A stretch of DNA of 64,000 bases from assembly GCA_025435555.1 (NCBI GenBank), contig JAIWWG010000085.1, positions 1 to 64,000 of the forward strand. The letters are read 5' to 3'. This DNA comes from Chytriomyces cf. hyalinus JEL632. Taxonomy: Eukaryota; Chytridiomycota; Chytridiomycetes; Chytridiales; Chytriomycetaceae. Shown one piece after another: positions 36,933-47,831 of the stretch. Each line of letters opens with the position of its first letter. The first letter of the stretch is position 1. The notes below the pieces were generated by a model, which worked only from the letters and a program-made list of their open reading frames with translations, did no database searches and had not been told where the DNA came from. Both the position numbers and the translations under genes were made by a program.

Positions 36933-38156
36933 TCAACTGTGGCCCCGGTATCCCGGAATTGGCATAGATTCAGCCAACTGCTTATGAGGAAGCCGGGTAG
37001 ATAAACCCGTCACGATCCGTCCACGATCATCGCGGTTGTTAAAGTTATCGTACGCGATTTCAGTAGTTTTTCCAAACGTGGTGGCGAATCCATATTTACT
37101 GCCCGGAATGAACCCTGTGAAACCTGTGATGGGTGTTTTGATGTTGTGAAGGGGTCAGCGAACCAGAAGAATGATCAGAGTTCAAGTTCATGAAAGTAAA
37201 CCTGGGATAGGCTGTGTTTTGCTGATGCTTTTAACTTTAACTTCCTTGTGTGGCTCTTTGTAAGGATCTCTCGTTGACTTTGGGACCGTGAACTCGTCAA
37301 TGGCTTTTCTCACGCTGTCCGAGTATGGCTTGAAAAGAAACCTTCGGTAAGGATCATGCCGAACCCATTTTAGATCATCTCACCTCTCCAAAGTGATTCT
37401 GGAGCCTTGGAACAAATCCGGTGTACCCAGAAATGTATGTTTTTTCGGGGTGGTTTTTTGGAAGCTTGTAAGGACTCTTCTCATCAATAGGACTAATTGC
37501 AGCCGCATATGCAAAACTTGGTTTGGCTGGCAAGTTGTGCAAGATGCCGTTCGCACCGGATCCTGAAGCACGATCCCCGCCACGATCATTTCCTACCGTC
37601 CTTTTGGCGCGCGGACTGGCATTCTTGTCGCCAATCGCAGGTTTCTGCTGGTCCTTGATCGCTTGAACGCGGGAAGGAAGCTCGTTTCGCGACTTGAGCA
37701 TCGATTGAAAATCCACCAACGAAGCATTTGTTGTTTCGACGTAAGGGCGGCCAAAATGCTCTTGAGACCGGGGGATATAACCTATTGCGGGATTTATGTG
37801 GGTGAACATGCTGTCAGTGGTTATTATTGAACAAGAGAAATCTCACCGGTGTAGCCTGGCACAGGCGGAAAGGAAAATCGATCATCCCCAGTCGCATATT
37901 TGTTAACGCGTTTCCATACATATTCCTTGTCGCTGGATGACTTTTTGGCATTGTTGCTGTTATTCCGTTGAGCGAGCAAGTCCTCGCGCCGAGCCGTAGC
38001 GGCCTTTTGAATTTCGCCTTGCTTGAGGCTTGGATCGGTGTGCAAGATGTGGCGAGTAGCGTTACCGTACGTGAGACCGAACTGATACTTGAGGGATGGT
38101 ACGAATCCTGCGAAGCCTGGCGTGGCTATACACGTTGTTTCTTCCTTGAGGGTCAT
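36933..38156 (-). CDS. CIMIP2-like: CIMIP2/FAM166-like ciliary microtubule inner protein
   Basis: Predicted structural protein inside axonemal doublet microtubules. Exons, descending: 38156-37847, 37781-37384, 37328-37202, 37123-36933; 341 residues. It contains at least four copies of the DUF2475-type repeat, a PGY/F-x-GF/Y-x-P turn followed by a FG-x-x-Y/T box: TPGFAGFVPSLKYQFGLTYG, VPGYTGYIPRSQEHFGRPY, ISGYTGFVPRLQNHFGEPYS and IPGFTGFIPGSKYGFATTFG, plus IPGYRGH at the C-terminus. Two repeats are rebuilt only by splicing, which supports the model. CIMIP2 proteins bind tubulin in the lumen of doublets, so the gene implies a motile flagellum. It is divergent from the GCP5 gene. Confidence 0.85.
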
Positions 38157-38354
38157 GCTTGGGCAAGGGGGTGTGCAGCCGGACTTGGTGGTTGGTAGGT
38201 TGCAAGGGTTGAGAGCAGTGTTTTGTGGTCAGGTATGAAATGGTCCAGAGTGGAAGCGACGCGTAAATCTTTTGTTGCTCTTTCCCTTTGTGTTCGCGCA
38301 TCCACATTTTATAAATATTTAGAGATTAATTTCCGTTTTAACTTTAACGGTAAA
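38157..38354. promoter_or_regulatory. Bidirectional promoter region, CIMIP2-like / GCP5
   Basis: The start codons of two divergent microtubule-related genes are 198 bp apart. The spacer includes TTTTATAAATATTTA near 38307-38321, a TATA-like AT-rich block about 40 bp before the GCP5 start. Confidence 0.45.
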
Positions 38355-41300
38355 ATGAAGAATCGAAGCGCGTCAAACACCAGCCAAACGCAGACCCGGA
38401 CTCTCGAGCAGCTCATTGTACGGGTCATACGCACGCAGGACGAATCAAAGAGACGCGAGGCAACGGCACTTGCCACACGCATGCTCAGCAACCACAGATG
38501 CAGTGCTCCAAACGAGGCTGGGATCGAGCAGCAATGCAAGGGGTGAGTGCTCTCATACATTGAACCAGGATCTGAGTCATTTGACGCATTGACTGGTATT
38601 GAGACTGACCTTGTCTTTGCAAGCCTCGCTCTCAAATGGCGGCTCTTTGGCCACGACTCTCGCGCAGACGCACTCGCGCTTTCGGTTTCGCAGTGTCTCG
38701 CGGCACCGAGAAACGGTCGTCGCAACTCTAGTGCAGATTCTCTCAACAGCTTTGCAGTTCGTGCCGTACTTCAATGCCTTGCCCTTCTCAATTGACTGAA
38801 TGCTCGCAACCCAGACCCATCATGCTCTTTCATTCTTGCTACACATGGCAAATTCGGACGCCCGTGTGAATTCATCCGATGCGGACGATTTGGCGGTTTC
38901 ACTTCTGCTTGCGGAAACGGCCAAGCGCGAAGCTTCCCTTCAGAGCGCGCAATCTCAGTGGGCCGCCATTTTGGAGGACGATCCTCTTCCAACGAGCGAA
39001 GACCACTGGAAAATCGTCGATTATGCCGCAGATTCAGACTCAGATTGGGACATTGACGCAGTCGACAAAAAAGCTCCGTCTGAAAAACCCGCATCCCAAA
39101 CTCCCTTTGCGTCTGAGTCCGAGAATCCTGATGATACCCTAGTTGCGATTAATGCGAATGACGCATTCTTCGTGCCGTTTCCTGACGCAAAACTGCTGGT
39201 AACAGATGCCAACCATCACAACACGAAAACCGATTAACTCGCTCGATTTCAGCAATCCGCGGAACTGGATGAATTGATCGAGTCACAATTTTGGAATTTG
39301 GGCCGTGGGCAAAGCTACAGTGTTCCAGGTGTGTTGAAACCTTCGTTGATGGGTTCACCTTTTCATTCCGTTTCATTGCGCAGAAACCAAGTTTGACATC
39401 AACTCGCACAATTCTTTGAGTATGAATTTTCTGACTGTTTGTGCGGGGAGCAATTCTAATCGTTCGTGTAGCGCCGTCAATTGCATCACATCAAACGAAG
39501 AATGAGGCATTTTTCAGCGTGCCGGTCGCAACAACCAACTATATCACCGAAGCAGTCGTGATTCGCGAAATCTTGTTTGTCTTATCTGGACTGCCTGCTG
39601 AACTATTTAAAATATCTGAGCCGGATCAGATAGTCTCGGTATTGTCAAACAGGATTATTATTTTCCTGCACATAAAATTGAGCCCATTTCTTCCACTGTT
39701 AAGCCGAATATGGCTGCGTGCCTTCAACATATGACGGTCCCAATGCTCGAATCTGTGCTGGAAAAATTCGCGCAAATCGGAACTACGATTTTACGTTTAA
39801 ATTCTTTTGTTCAACGGTTGGTTTTACCAAGGAGAAATTTTCATCTAATGTTCCTCTATATAGCACTGCTTCCACAGAATCCATCAATGAACCGCTCTCT
39901 AAAAGGCTCTTTCAACCTTGTCTTGAAGCTTTTGGGAGCGCAGTTCAAGGTAGTTTGAGGAACTTTCAGGCCTGGGTTGTTGATCAGCAACTTGTTTACG
40001 CCAACTCTGATGACATTATCGATGGTGCGTCTCTCATTGCATCTCAAAGATGTTGCGTTTTTGTATTCAGTCCCAGTGTTCCAGATGACCAAACACCTGC
40101 AATACCGTCAATTCTTTCCTTGTACGAAACTACGTTAGAAATGGCTGGCCCTCTATTCCAATTGCAAGAAATTCTCGAAAAAATTGATCCTTCGCCCAAA
40201 TCAGTCACCATGCGACACATTGTTGATGAAGTATTTAAATGTGTTTTGAGGGACCAAGGTGCGTTTGATGGCCCAGCCTTTAAGCGCAGCCTTTTTGTTC
40301 TTGTAAGAGTATTGGTGCCGTGGTTCAAAGCTGTTGAGACATGGTGGTTGGATGGAATTGTGACTTGTGGACTTGGGGTGGAATGGTATTTGTATTCTTC
40401 GTTCTTCACGCTCATTTCGCGTTAACAGTTTGTTTTCTTTTCAAGCAACACTGCGATATCCATTCGCACAGAAGAGTTTTGGTCCAAAAAATTCTCCTTG
40501 GCCTCCCCGCCTCGCTGTCTTGCAGCCGTGTTCCCGATTGTTCTGGCAACTGGAAAGTGTTTGTTGACATTGCGAGAATTGAATCAGGAACTTGTGAGGA
40601 AGAACTTGGGTTTTCAAATCAAATCTATTCTCAATTTTGCAATATTTCAGATTGTATCCGTTCTTGACGATTTGCGCCGCGGACTTTTCAAATCAGTACT
40701 TCAGCATCTATCCACTCTCATGGGGTTGACCTCGATCGACAGTGACGCACCCTCAAAACTATCGACAACTGCGAACGATTCTGCAATCCCTAATTTACCT
40801 GAGGCTTTGCAACTTGAGAGTGAGGGATTATTATTATTCCCGATGATATCCCTGTCAGATGAGAGAAGGCCGGCTTTCGATCATTTAAATATGGCATCTT
40901 TTGTGGAGTACCCATCGGAAGAGGAATCCTGGATCACCGATACAGAGAAACGCTCGTTTGGTATGTGATATGATGAAAGCCAGATTTGAAATGTTGATTC
41001 AAAAGCACAGATAAATCTCAGCTCTGGCGTCCGCTGGAGGAACATCTTGAAAGATCGATGGAATACGCACTCATGCCCAAATTTGAAGCAGTTGGGCGAC
41101 TGTTGACAAGGGAGTTGCTTGGAGAACGATGCAATATTCTAGGTCACTTTCGGATGCTTCACAGTGTGTTTTTGATGACCTGTGGTGCTGTGATGAGACC
41201 AATGTCGATTGCTGTGGCTGAAAAGGTATGCAGTCTCATCTTGCTCAAAAATTGGAGATTGTCCTTCTCACGCGCTTTCTTTTATCTGCAGATCAAGTCG

Positions 41301-42709
41301 GGTGAACTCTGGCATCGACCAGGAATTTTACAAGCCACTTTTGTCGCATGTGTTGCAGCGCTGGACTGCGGCGAAGATGATTTTGGAGGGCTGCCGCTGG
41401 AAGAGCATGACCGAATAATCTTCTCAGTTGATGAAACCATTGCCTCAGAAGTGAAACGTTTGGTAAAAAAAGGGCAACAAAACGGAGCTTTGTACCGCGT
41501 AAATGCTAAATCTGCTGAGTGCATCAAGATTAATTATGAGGTATTTTTATTGCTAGAGTCCTTGTTTTTGGCACTCATTTTCCGCTTTACAATATTCTTT
41601 AGACCACCTGGCCCCTCAACTGCGTTATATCAAAGGATGCTCTGCATTTGTACAATCGCGCATTTATATTTCTGATCCAACTCTCCTTGGCACGCAATGC
41701 AATACACCAGCAAACTCTGTCCTTTGATAAGACGTGTAATTGGTCCAAGAAAGGATGGATGCGACGGAGAAATATCTTGCGAAGGCGAATGCAAGTTTTT
41801 TGCGACGGCATGGCCAATTTTGCATTGATTGGGGTAGTTATTCCCTGTTTTTTTTAAAGTTGTTTTGCGGTCTTGTTGACATTTTGCGCAGGTTATTCAA
41901 CCTGCCGTTGAAGGCTTCATGGCATCTGTTTCTGATTTTTATGACCTGGAAAAACTGAAAGCTCATCATTTGGCTTTTGTTACGGATATTTGCAATCACT
42001 TTTTCTTGGTGAACGAGAAGGTAATATCTTCACTTTTTTTGACTTTTTTATTTTATGTTTTGCGTCTTCATGTTCTCTTTTTGAAATGTAGGCCGTTCCT
42101 ATTTTGCGATCGATTCGCAAGTGCTTGGATATTTGCCTCAAGTTTTCGGACGCTTGCATTCATTTTGACGAAAAAGTGAGGTTGATTCGAAGCGGCAAAT
42201 ATGTGCCACCTCTTTCATCCCAAACGGACGGCCAGAACAGAACTCTTTCAGTCGACGAAATGAGCCCTACGTCGAGTCCTATTAGTTCACCCAAATTATC
42301 AAACAAACCGCTTCCCACAAAGTCAAGGACTGCATCTGCAAACGCAGTTGTGGGTTCGCCAAAGCGGACGTCCAAATTAAGTCAATCTGGCTCTTTTGCA
42401 GCGCGACCCGTGTCTCCAAAGACTGAAACTGCCGCGGCGCGTTTGAAAGCGGGTGCGCTGGCAGCGCGCAGTGGATTGGCCGCAAGGTCTGTCCCTGCAT
42501 TTGGACTGAATGAGAAATTAAGACGGAAAATGGATCTCGAGCAAGCTGAGGTTTATCTGGAAGAGGAGGGCGTGCTATTTGAGCGCGAGATTGAACCCTT
42601 CCATGCCACCTTCGAAGAGCTTGAGAGGTTTATTGCGCAGCAGATTGTGAGTCTCTCCAGCCATGGTATGCCAAAACTCGCGTATCTTGGGGTGTATCTG
42701 ATGAAGTAA
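38355..42709 (+). CDS. TUBGCP5: Gamma-tubulin complex component 5
   Basis: Subunit of the gamma-tubulin ring complex that nucleates microtubules at spindle poles and basal bodies. Fourteen exons: 38355-38542, 38624-38765, 38815-39198, 39253-39328, 39384-39419, 39472-39638, 39704-39816, 39864-40385, 40446-40960, 41011-41225, 41292-41540, 41603-41833, 41892-42020, 42092-42709; 1,194 residues. GCP5-type anchors appear in order: ALKWRLFGHDSRADAL, THHALSFLLHMANSDARV, ITEAVVIREILFVLSGL, AACLQHMTVPMLESVLEKFA, VETWWLDGI, RTEEFWSKKF, FPIVLATGKCLLTLREL, then the GRIP2 region TTWPLNCVISKDALHLYNRA and VEGFMASVSDFYDLEKLKAHH. The final part carries a Ser/Pro/Ala-rich insertion of about 110 residues before the last helices (FHATFEELERFIAQQIVSLS). 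The N-terminal exon junctions are less certain than the rest. Confidence 0.87.
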
Positions 42710-42763
42710 AGGTTACCGTTGCCCAAGTTTTGTTGAAGTTTTCGGTGCAAACGCTATTTAAAA

Positions 42764-43321
42764 ATGCCAGAGGTGAGTCACCGCCATCTCTCAAAGATGG
42801 CGCTGAATCGACCTGCTCTCTCAGCACAGCATCACGCATCCATCAACAACCCCTGGACAGACATCGACGCAAGTTGCCCCTCCACCCGTGCCGCGACTCT
42901 TTCCTGGACCAACGTGGCGCTACCCCGACTCAACGCCAAACCGCAACTCACCCACACCCACACTTATTGAACCCAGCACCGACTGCTACATACAAACAAT
43001 CGCGAACTATCAATGTGAAGTGCGCAGACTCGAGCCTGGTGAGACTGTGAAGACACTGTCGGACGGGACGGTTTCATCAGCGCTGACGGGTGGAGTGGTT
43101 GAGGCGGTTTGGAACTGCAAGCCGCTCATGCGGCAGTTCTTGCGGTATGTGTTGAGACGATTTCGTATATCCTTTTTTTTTTTCTTTGTCGTATTGATGG
43201 ACGAACTTTGCCGATTGGTTATGCACTGATATTAATGCGAGTACCTTGCTTCAGTTGTGCTGGACGTCCAAATGTCGAAGTAACAGGTGTGAATACGAAG
43301 GAGAATGAAGTGCATACATAA
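42764..43321 (+). CDS. SOM1: Som1-like mitochondrial inner membrane peptidase subunit
   Basis: Candidate Som1, a small fungal protein needed for Imp1/Imp2 inner-membrane peptidase activity. Exons: 42764-42772 (nine bases), 42825-43144, 43255-43321; 131 residues, phases consistent. The C-terminal half matches the Som1 pattern: two cysteines in CYIQTIANYQCEV, then VVEAVWNCKPLMRQFLRC and AGRPNVEVTGV, that is C-x10-C, C-x-P-x-x-R-x-F-x-x-C and an AGRP-x-VEVT ending. The N-terminus is Pro/Thr-rich and disordered. The last exon is needed to give the final Cys, which supports the splice. The nine-base first exon is the weakest part. The gene starts 54 bp after the GCP5 stop codon. Confidence 0.62.
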
Positions 43322-43352
43322 AAAGAAGTTGAAAAAGTAAAAATATTAAGAA

Positions 43353-45834
43353 ATGAAGCGAGGCCGAACAGAAACAGCCAACTCACCCGAGCCTGAGGAG
43401 CGACGGGAGCGAGACGTTGGTGGAAGCTCCAAAGAGCGCCAAAGGAGTAGAGATGTCGGCGGCTCGCGGGACAGGGAGAGGGAGCGAGACCGGGACAGGC
43501 GGAGGGATACGCGTACATACAGAGACAGGGATGCCGGCGACAAGGAGGACCGTGAGAACAGGCGCGAGAGAGATCGTGCAGCGGAAAAGGACCCTCGGGC
43601 CTCCAAGTACAATGGCGATTACGAAGCTTTTCCGACGAGGAAGGTTAAAGAGGATGCACTGGCTCCCTCGGGTGGAGCATACATTCCACCAGCAAGGTGA
43701 ATTCATAGTGATATTGCTTTGATTGCGCATTAACCTTCATCATTGTGTTGTTCTTTCGCACTCTGTTCTTTTATTCATCAGGCTGAGAGCCATGCAGAAG
43801 TCTATCACGGATAAAGCAAGCCCGGAATACCAACGCATGACATGGGATGCACTTAAAAAAAGTATAAACGGTCTGGTCAACAAGGTGCATTCTCGTGCTT
43901 TGATATCGCACCACGATTTTCCATCATTCGGCAATGAAACAACGACTGAGCAGATTCTTTGTGCATCAATTAGGTTAATACTGCGAACATCAAACTCATT
44001 GTGCCCGAGCTCTTTTCTGAAAATTTGGTCCGCGGACGAGGTTTAATGTGCCGTTCGCTCATGAAGGTAACTACGCAAACCCAATGTTTTTCTTGATATT
44101 GCTCCTTGATATTTTGGGAGATTAAGCTGATATGCAATTTTTGCAAAAGGCCCAAGCTGCTGCGCTTCCTTTTACTCCAGTTTATGCGTCGCTGGTTGCA
44201 GTTGTAAACTCAAAACTACCTCAAATCGGTGATCTTCTCCTTGCTAGGCTGGTGACCCAATATCGCCGCGCCTATCGCCGTAACGATAAAACTGTTTGTG
44301 TTGCCGTCACAAAGTTTATTGCGCACTTGGTCAACCAAAAAGTGGCACACGAAATTCTGGCTTTGCAGATTCTGACTTTGTTGTTGGAAAGACCTACGGA
44401 TGACTCTGTGGAAGTGGCTGTTGGGTTCATGCGTGAGGTGCAGTTTATTTTAGATTGAACCTCTCATGCGCAGTTTTTGATCGCTAAACATTTTAACAAA
44501 ATTTCCAGGTGGGAGCATATTTGACCGAAATCAGCTCTCGCGCTACAAACGCCATTTTTGAACGGTTCCGCACAATTTTGCATGAGGGAAGCATCGATAA
44601 AAGAACCCAATACATGGTGGAGGTCCTATTCCAAGTGCGAAAAGACATGTTCAAGGACAATAAGGCTGTCGCTGAAGAACTTGAGCTTGTTGAAGACGAG
44701 GACCAGATCACACACAGCGTGAGCCTCGACGATGAAGACTTGCAGATTGAAGATGGATTGAACGTGTTCAAAGTCGATGACGAATACTTGCTCAATGAGG
44801 AGCGTTACGGAGATATCAAAAAGGAGATTTTGGGTGACAGTGACGACGACGATGATGATGAGGATGGGGATGACGATGGAGACGATGACGATGACGACGA
44901 TGATGAGGATGCGGCAGAAGCGATGAAAAAGGCACACGAAAAGATTCAGATCCAAGACGAAACAAATACCTCACTCATCAACTTGCGCAGAGGAATCTAC
45001 CTCACTATCATGTCTTCTCTCAACTTTGAAGAATGCGCGCACAAACTCATGAAGCTGGGCATCAGTGAGGGCCAAGAAATCGAAGTGTGCAATATGATTA
45101 TTGAGTGCTGCAGTCAGGAGCGTACCTACGTCAATTTCTACGGTCTCCTTGGGGAGCGCTTTTCTCGCCTAAATCAAGCATGGTCTCAAGCCTTTGCAGC
45201 TTGCTTTGAGGAAACCTTCAAAACTATTCATCGGTACGAAACCAATCGTCTTCGTAACGTGGCGAAGTTCTTTGCCCACTGCCTGGCCACAGACGCGCTG
45301 ACATGGAACGTGTTTGCTCTTGTGCGACTGACGGAAACAGACACAACCAGTGCTTCTCGTATCTTTCTTCGCATTCTGTTCGAAGAGCTCAACAGCTCAA
45401 TGGGACTCAAAAAACTGAAAGAGCGCCTTAGCGATCCATCAATGGTGATCAGTGTAGACGTTGGGGGCAGCTTTGCCAATCGCGGGGTGTTCGATGGACT
45501 CTTTCCAAAAGATAACCCGCGTAACACGCGTTTTGCCATCAACTACTTCACAAGTATTCATCTGGGTGCCCTGACCACCGACTTGCGAGAGCATTTAAAG
45601 AATGCACCCAAGTTGATTATGCAGCAAGCTCAGGAGGTGGACTCCTCGGATTCGGACTCTTCGGATTCTTCGGATTCTTCAGACTCGGATTCAGACTCGG
45701 ATTCGTCGGACTCGGACTCAGACTCATCGGACTCGTCTTCAAATTCTGATTCCTCAAGCAGTAGTAGCAGCAGCAGCAGCTCCTCAGAGTCGGAGGCATC
45801 ACGCCGCAAGAAAAGAAACAAGCGGAGAAACTAA
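43353..45834 (+). CDS. CWC22: Pre-mRNA splicing factor CWC22
   Basis: Spliceosome-associated MIF4G/MA3 protein needed for the first splicing step and, in animals, for recruiting eIF4A3 to exon junction complexes. Exons: 43353-43696, 43782-43884, 43974-44066, 44150-44437, 44509-45834; 717 residues. The N-terminus is Arg/Glu/Asp-rich, ending in [13 protein letters not shown], the entry motif of the MIF4G domain. MIF4G runs through [38 protein letters not shown] and [18 protein letters not shown] to [17 protein letters not shown]3 follows with [20 protein letters not shown] and [20 protein letters not shown] long Asp/Glu tract (about 44830-44910) sits between the two domains, and the tail is a Ser/Asp run ending in a basic patch ([10 protein letters not shown]). 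Confidence 0.96.
45635..45795 (+). repeat. TCG/GAC and AGC triplet run coding the Ser/Asp tail of CWC22
   Basis: Repeated TCGGACTC-type units followed by an AGCAGTAGTAGC run encode about 45 residues of almost only Ser, Asp and a few Glu/Asn near the CWC22 C-terminus. Confidence 0.85.
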
Positions 45835-46143
45835 GCGCCTTCTATTAAACTGATTTTGGACTTGAATGTCGTTGGCAATTTTTGTCGGTGGTCTTGTGCT
45901 TTTTCTTATGTTGGCTTTGTGATTTGATTTTTTTGTACGCCTGAGAATGAATATGCGGGGTGTTGGGTGTTGCGTGGATGCCTTCTGTTTTTGTTTTTTT
46001 TTTCCTTTTTACCAAAGCCGCAATATCTGTTGATGACCTTTCCGTGGGTCAAGATGTCAGGGAAGAGAGTTGTGGTTATTTTTTGTGGGTTTTGGCGACA
46101 TAAAACGTGTAAATCTCTTTTCTCACATCACTTATCCTCGTAA
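45835..46143 (+). other. Intergenic region CWC22 to G-alpha
   Basis: These 309 bp carry T-rich sequence and presumably the CWC22 3' UTR and G-alpha promoter. I see no gene. Confidence 0.45.
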
Positions 46144-47828
46144 ATGGGAAGTTGCATGTCCATCGAGTCGGCAGCAGCCGCCGCCCAGAGTAAAAAGCTT
46201 GACAAGCAGATCAAGTCGGAGGTACGGGTGGCAAAGTTCCAGCAGACGGTCAAAATGCTGTTGTTGGGTGAGTCAGTTTTCCCACTTGCTGTGCAGCGAC
46301 ATCCTTCTTCCCACCGAGGCGCACCTGTACTCCTCCCACGCGAACTACTTCTTAAAAATGTCGCGTTTCTTAATCGACCCTGGTGCTGCCCCCGTACAGG
46401 TGCCGGCGAAACCGGAAAGTCGACAATTTTGAAGCAGTTCAAACTCATTTATGGTTCCGGATACACAGCCGAAGAACGGATGGGTTACAAAACTGCAATC
46501 CTAGCAAACATTGTCACGTGTGCAAAAGCGCTCGTGTACGCAATGGACGCACTCAAAATCCCATATGGCTTCGAAGCACCGACAAATCTCAGCAAAGATG
46601 CGCTCGGCGCGTTTACGAAAAGTCACATGAGTCTGAATCAAGTCGGAGGTGGTAGCGAGAAGGAGAGGGAGGTGAAGGACGATGCCGGGAGTGATAAGAG
46701 CCTGGGCGATATTCGAGATATGGGCTATGTGGCCAAGATGGCCGAGGAAGCCTATGTGACGGCGGGGGGAGAGAACAGGCAGCGGGGCCCCAGTCCTAAA
46801 GCGGCACAAGTGATACGGGGGTGTGAAATGAGTTTCTGCTTTGGGATTGACGAGTCTGTTCCGGAGGAGGTGATTGATGCCATCAAGATTATCTGGAAGG
46901 ACAGCGGGATCTTATATTGCTTCTCAAGATCAAACGAGTTTCAATTGTTCGACTGCTGCTCTTAGTGAGTATTCTGTACCCACGCCGCGTATCCTATCTG
47001 CTTACTAAACCTGCTCCGCACAGTTTTCTGAATGACATTGACCGAGTCACTGAACCCAAATACGTTCCCACGGACGCCGATATCCTCAACTCACGAGTCA
47101 TGACCACCACCATCACCGAGACCAAAATCAAGATCCAGCAAGTGTTGTTTCGGGTCTTTGATGTGGGCGGTCAAAGAACAGAAAGAAAGAAATGGGTTCC
47201 ATATTTTGATGACGTTGATGCTATCATTTACATGGTAGCGATTAGCTCGTATGATCAAGTTCTTGTGGAAGACAATTCGACAAATCGATGTGAGACGCGT
47301 TTTTTTGGGTCCGTGTTTTCCACTGTACCGCTAACAACTCCACACCCATGCGAATTGCTGCATCAGTGGATGAGGCCATGACCTTGTTTGCGTCGATTTG
47401 CAATCACCCCATATTTAACTCCACTGCAATCATAATCTTCATGAACAAAATCGATATATTCAAGACGAAGCTGAAGACAGTAGCTATATCAAAATATTTC
47501 CCTAAATTTAAAGGTATGTTGTCGTCTCTTTCTTTATTAACATCGGGATTTCTCAATTATTCTGCCGTTTAACAGGACCAAATAATGTGGATAAGGGCTC
47601 TGCCTTCTTTGCATCGCAGTTTCTTGCATTGAACTCCAACGCAAAAAGGAAAATATATGTGCATTTTACATGGGCAACGGACACGAAGCAAATCAAGAAA
47701 GTGCTTGCGACGGTGTATCAAATCATTACGAGGTACCCTCTTTTATGGCATACATTGCCACTTTCAGCTAGCCAACTAATGCACGTGTTTTCGAAAATAG
47801 TTCAAACCTGAAAGGAGCCGGAATGTGA
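46144..47828 (+). CDS. Heterotrimeric G-protein alpha subunit with enlarged helical domain
   Basis: Signalling GTPase of the plasma membrane coupled to receptors. Exons: 46144-46267, 46400-46964, 47024-47289, 47367-47513, 47576-47732, 47801-47828; 428 residues, against about 350 usually. MGSCMS at the N-terminus offers Gly2 myristoylation and Cys4 palmitoylation. G-box motifs: GAGETGKS (42-49, Thr46 where Ser is usual), switch I around Arg254 (SRVMTTTI, where TTGI is usual), DVGGQR (276-281), FMNKID (343-348) and TWATDT (399-404, TCAT in most). Much of the extra length is a charged Gly/Ser/Glu insertion in the alpha-helical domain, encoded at about 46640-46800. The C-terminus SSNLKGAGM lacks the pertussis-sensitive Cys. 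The tail depends on a tiny last exon and is less sure. Confidence 0.9.
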
Positions 47829-47831
47829 GAA

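Noticed and set aside
39472-39740. Apparent frameshift in GCP5 after the VLSGLPAELFKI segment
   Set aside because: A 65-base GT-AG intron (39639-39703) restores frame and the conserved AACLQHM helix, so no sequence error or pseudogene is needed.
47024-47366. Possible disruption of the G-alpha gene after the YDQVLVEDNSTNR segment
   Set aside because: A phase-consistent intron (47290-47366) rejoins NR-LDEAM, the normal G-alpha sequence.
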